Shown here: positions 61,428 to 64,000 of the stretch, piece after piece
Layout of the letters: each line of letters opens with the position of its first letter
Numbering within the stretch: position 1 is the stretch's first letter
Assembly: GCF_024435075.2 (NCBI RefSeq)
Contig: NZ_JAMZEG020000002.1
Location: 1,007,501 to 1,071,500, forward strand
Direction of reading: 5' to 3'
Source: Marinomonas maritima
GTDB lineage: Bacteria > Pseudomonadota > Gammaproteobacteria > Pseudomonadales > Marinomonadaceae
DNA: 64,000 nucleotides
Translations under genes and position numbers: made by a program
The notes under the pieces: generated by a model
Told to the model about the DNA's origin: nothing
The model's input: only the letters and a program-made list of their open reading frames with translations
Databases searched by the model: none

Positions 61428-64000
61428 TTATTTGTCTGTCATTAACCGCATAATGTGTTTTGCCCCTTCCCCCTGTAAAATAGAATAGTGATCTGCAGTA
61501 ATGCCGTGATACTGGATTTGACCAAGATATGGCTGCCAACTGGCTTTAACTCTTTCATCATCTATATGCTGGGTTGCTATACAAAGTAACGTGTTAGCGG
61601 CAACCTTCCCTTGGGGCTGAAACGCACTAATCGCTGCCGCATTTTTTCGACATGCCGTTATGACCCGCTCAATGTACCATTGCGCCTGACTTCTCTCCTC
61701 CTGCTGAGATTGTCGTTTTGATAGTGGATAGAGGGTGTTAGCCACCTCTTCAGGCGAACTTTTAGGGTTAAGCTTTCCCTTCAAACGTGGGTATTGTTGA
61801 ATGATTTCATCAATAAACACTTTATTATCCAAAACTGGCCCTGAGTTCTGAACGCCGCTCAGTGTAGGCGGATCAATCATGACTAAAGGCACTGATTGCC
61901 CCAGTTTTTCCAGCATGCGCGTCATTTGCCACGCGATAAATGCGCCAAAAGACCAACCAATAATACGCACAGGTTGATAGGATTGAATGAGATCGACATA
62001 GTGCTCCGCCATCGCTTCAACTGTCATCATCTGCGCTTGTGGTGTATTCGGTGACAGCAAGGGGTCTCTAATACCATAAATGGCTCTGCCATCAGGCATC
62101 ACATCAATCCATTCCCTATAACCCATAAGATCTCCGCCAATGGGATGGATCACAATATCACAGCCTAGTGAACCATCTCCTTCTTTCAGGCATGTGATAA
62201 TCCCCTCCTCCAAATGGCTTATCACATTCGCCTCACTTGATGTACTAAGTACCTCTTCGATACGGCGAATGGTCACATTTTGGGTGAGATCCGCGAGTCT
62301 CACTTTATTCGGAAATAGGACATTAATACCATCGAATAAATCCAACAGTGTTAGCGAATCCCCCCCCAAGTCGTAAAAACATTCGTCTTCATCAACCTCG
62401 TCAAATCCCAAAATATCGGTAAAAAGAGAGCTAAGATAGACAGAAGTCGACATGTCTTTTGAGTGGTTCTTCAGACTATCGGCAACGTTAGAATTGCCTG
62501 CATGCAGAGTCGAGAAAAAGCGCTTTGCATTTTGATGCGCCAGAGGTGATATCAAATACTGAGCATCACCACCGTTCACAAGAGTATCTAATAATGCAAC
62601 ACCTTGAGCAGGTGAAATCGAAAAGTCGATCTCCTTAACGTGTTCGGCCATTCCTGTACCTCGCCAGGTTGGCCAATTAATACTGATAAATTGAGGACCA
62701 TCTATACGCTGATTTTGCATCTTGGCGTATAAATCTAAAAAGTGATTGGCAGCACAATAATCTGTCTGTCCCGCAACCCCATGCACCGCCGACATTGAAG
62801 AACAATAAGCGATAAATTCGGGTTCCAATATCAATAGTTCCGAATCAATATTAATGGCTCCGAGAATCTTAGCGGCCATATTAGCCGTTGCCGCTCCAGG
62901 CTCCATCAATCGTATCATTCCTCCTCCCGCCGACCCTGCTGCGTGGATAATACCTGTTACCTTACCAAACTGACCCAATACTTGGTTGGCCACATGCACC
63001 ATATCTTCGCGTTTTGACACATCGCAGCGTAATTGCTGTATTGATTTTCCGGGATGAAGAATGGTCTCTGTAGCCGTTCGTGAAAGTAAAATCACGCGGG
63101 CGTCTCTAGTTGCCTGCAAATGCTCAGCAATAATTTGACCTATCCCCCCCGTTCCACCCGTAATTAAGTAAACGCCATCACTAATAAATTTTTTCGAAGG
63201 TGACAAATATTGAGGTAGCGTTTGATATTCTTTGCGCCAAACGTACCGACCTCTTACAGCAAAATGGTACGCGTCATCCGCCGGATTCTGCTCAAGTCCT
63301 TCAATAGCGTACAGTAAATGCTCAGAAGATAGCGCTGGCAGTATATCCAATACCCTATACTCAATGCGCTCAAGCTCTAATGGGATAGTTTGTGCCAACC
63401 CTAGTAACAAACCTATATTGGGATTAAGGGTTTCTTCACCCAATACATTGGCACTACCAGAAACGACGTTAATCAAGAATAAAGGTTGCCGTTGTGGTCG
63501 CTGTTCCCAAACCTGTAGCAGAGTAACAATGGATAACAAAACCTCGCCAGATCCCATATGCATTGGATTTCCCTCTGGATCTTGGTCACCAAATGTCATA
63601 TTCACTATCGTCAGAGGCTGGCTAAATAAAGACAGAACTGGCAACCGCTCAATAGCCGATGAAATACCATCGATGTATTGAACCTGATGCCCATTAGCTC
63701 GCAAACCACTTGTTACACTTTTACCCCGTTCGTGAATATCATCTATCACTAAGTACTGTTTTTGGTTAACGGAATGCCTCTGAACGCTATAAGCCCTAAC
63801 CCACTGCTCCTGCATCAACCACTGTGATTCCGGAAGCGGATCAAAAGACGCTTGCTCTGGTAACACGTCAACACTACCGAGCTCACTCTGATCACAGTGC
63901 CATTTACTAAGGTACGTTTGGCAGTTAAAGGAAAAACTGGCTGCATCCCAAGCAGGTGCCTCACTAGCGGGTCTATAATCTTCTGGCATTGAACTCAATA
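61428..64000 (-). CDS. polyketide synthase-type protein, terminal KR-ACP-TE part (partial)
   Basis: The frame is open to the right edge, so the N-terminal part is missing. The visible 857 residues contain a KR structural/linker region (about 1-265), then a ketoreductase domain with NADPH motif LITGGTGGIGQ (about 278) and catalytic Ser/Tyr in CSSMSAVHG and GQTDYCAANH (Tyr about 414). A carrier protein follows with phosphopantetheine Ser in FYDLGGDSLTLLD (about 544). Last is a type I thioesterase: GWSFGAF (Ser about 683), MIDPP (Asp about 706) and ADHYSIL (His about 836). The LGGDSL carrier signature is shared with NRPS carrier proteins, so a PKS-NRPS hybrid is possible. A C-terminal thioesterase means this protein releases the finished product. 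No tailoring genes are visible downstream. Confidence 0.9.
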   Translation of the reverse strand, partial: LSSMPEDYRPASEAPAWDAASFSFNCQTYLSKWHCDQSELGSVDVLPEQASFDPLPESQWLMQEQWVRAYSVQRHSVNQKQYLVIDDIHERGKSVTSGLRANGHQVQYIDGISSAIERLPVLSLFSQPLTIVNMTFGDQDPEGNPMHMGSGEVLLSIVTLLQVWEQRPQRQPLFLINVVSGSANVLGEETLNPNIGLLLGLAQTIPLELERIEYRVLDILPALSSEHLLYAIEGLEQNPADDAYHFAVRGRYVWRKEYQTLPQYLSPSKKFISDGVYLITGGTGGIGQIIAEHLQATRDARVILLSRTATETILHPGKSIQQLRCDVSKREDMVHVANQVLGQFGKVTGIIHAAGSAGGGMIRLMEPGAATANMAAKILGAINIDSELLILEPEFIAYCSSMSAVHGVAGQTDYCAANHFLDLYAKMQNQRIDGPQFISINWPTWRGTGMAEHVKEIDFSISPAQGVALLDTLVNGGDAQYLISPLAHQNAKRFFSTLHAGNSNVADSLKNHSKDMSTSVYLSSLFTDILGFDEVDEDECFYDLGGDSLTLLDLFDGINVLFPNKVRLADLTQNVTIRRIEEVLSTSSEANVISHLEEGIITCLKEGDGSLGCDIVIHPIGGDLMGYREWIDVMPDGRAIYGIRDPLLSPNTPQAQMMTVEAMAEHYVDLIQSYQPVRIIGWSFGAFIAWQMTRMLEKLGQSVPLVMIDPPTLSGVQNSGPVLDNKVFIDEIIQQYPRLKGKLNPKSSPEEVANTLYPLSKRQSQQEERSQAQWYIERVITACRKNAAAISAFQPQGKVAANTLLCIATQHIDDERVKASWQPYLGQIQYHGITADHYSILQGEGAKHIMRLMTDK

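Noticed and set aside
1..64000. CRISPR arrays, insertion sequences, integrases, toxin-antitoxin pairs
   Set aside because: No spaced direct repeats, transposase or integrase motifs, or paired small genes of that kind were seen while reading the window.

Overview
The window looks like a piece of a gammaproteobacterial chromosome. Gene content and order fit a marine Oceanospirillales member close to Marinomonas. This assignment comes from memory of gene neighbourhoods (mlaFEDC-ibaG-murA-hisGD, yrbG-lptCAB-rpoN-ptsN-npr, rsmI/lpoA-yraN-diaA, rplM-rpsI-sspA-sspB) and from the moderately AT-rich composition, not from a database match. Genes are densely packed on both strands. I saw no insertion sequence, CRISPR array or phage block.

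Region 1 (1-8414) is sugar uptake. A truncated xylF (D-xylose-binding protein) runs off the left edge on the minus strand. Divergent from it is a seven-gene plus-strand locus: a TIM-barrel sugar isomerase/epimerase, a Gfo/Idh/MocA dehydrogenase, a ribose-type ABC importer (ATPase, permease, binding protein) and a LacI/CytR-type regulator. The promoter region carries a perfect palindrome typical of LacI-family operators. The substrate is unknown.

Region 2 (8415-28560) is mixed housekeeping: a methyl-accepting protein with a membrane-embedded His-rich sensor, glutathione reductase, exonuclease III, an ArsR-family regulator with the cysteine spacing of persulfide sensors, an alpha/beta hydrolase, a secreted minimal DNA ligase (Lig E), htpG, an O-methyltransferase, a DUF599 protein, tRNA-Leu(UAG), a sulfatase/LTA-synthase-like membrane enzyme with pyrC, a DEAD-box helicase, an AI-2E family permease with sbcB, a YchJ-like protein and an aldo/keto reductase.

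Region 3 (28560-37069) holds aroA, a Spy/CpxP-like periplasmic protein and the thiamine operon thiC-thiDE-thiS-thiG-thiH, controlled by a TPP riboswitch behind a clear sigma70 promoter. The ThiD half of the ThiDE fusion has lost signature residues.

Region 4 (37070-50922) has rsmI divergent from lpoA-yraN-diaA, then sspB/sspA, rpsI/rplM, zapE, zapG, a Nif3-like protein divergent from a DegS-like protease, an SRPBCC protein, hisD, short-form hisG, murA and ibaG.

Region 5 (51073-60946) is envelope lipid transport. mlaFEDC (no mlaB) removes phospholipid from the outer membrane. Divergently, yrbG-lptC-lptA-lptB-rpoN-ptsN-npr-mgtE-darP combines LPS transport, sigma54 and the nitrogen PTS. Compared with E. 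coli the cluster lacks kdsD, kdsC, hpf and rapZ at their usual places.

Region 6 (60947-64000) is a roughly 480-bp gene-poor border with traces of decayed coding sequence, followed by the terminal part of a large polyketide-synthase-type protein (ketoreductase, carrier protein, thioesterase) that runs off the right edge. It is the most accessory-looking part of the window and the likeliest place for uncharacterised chemistry.
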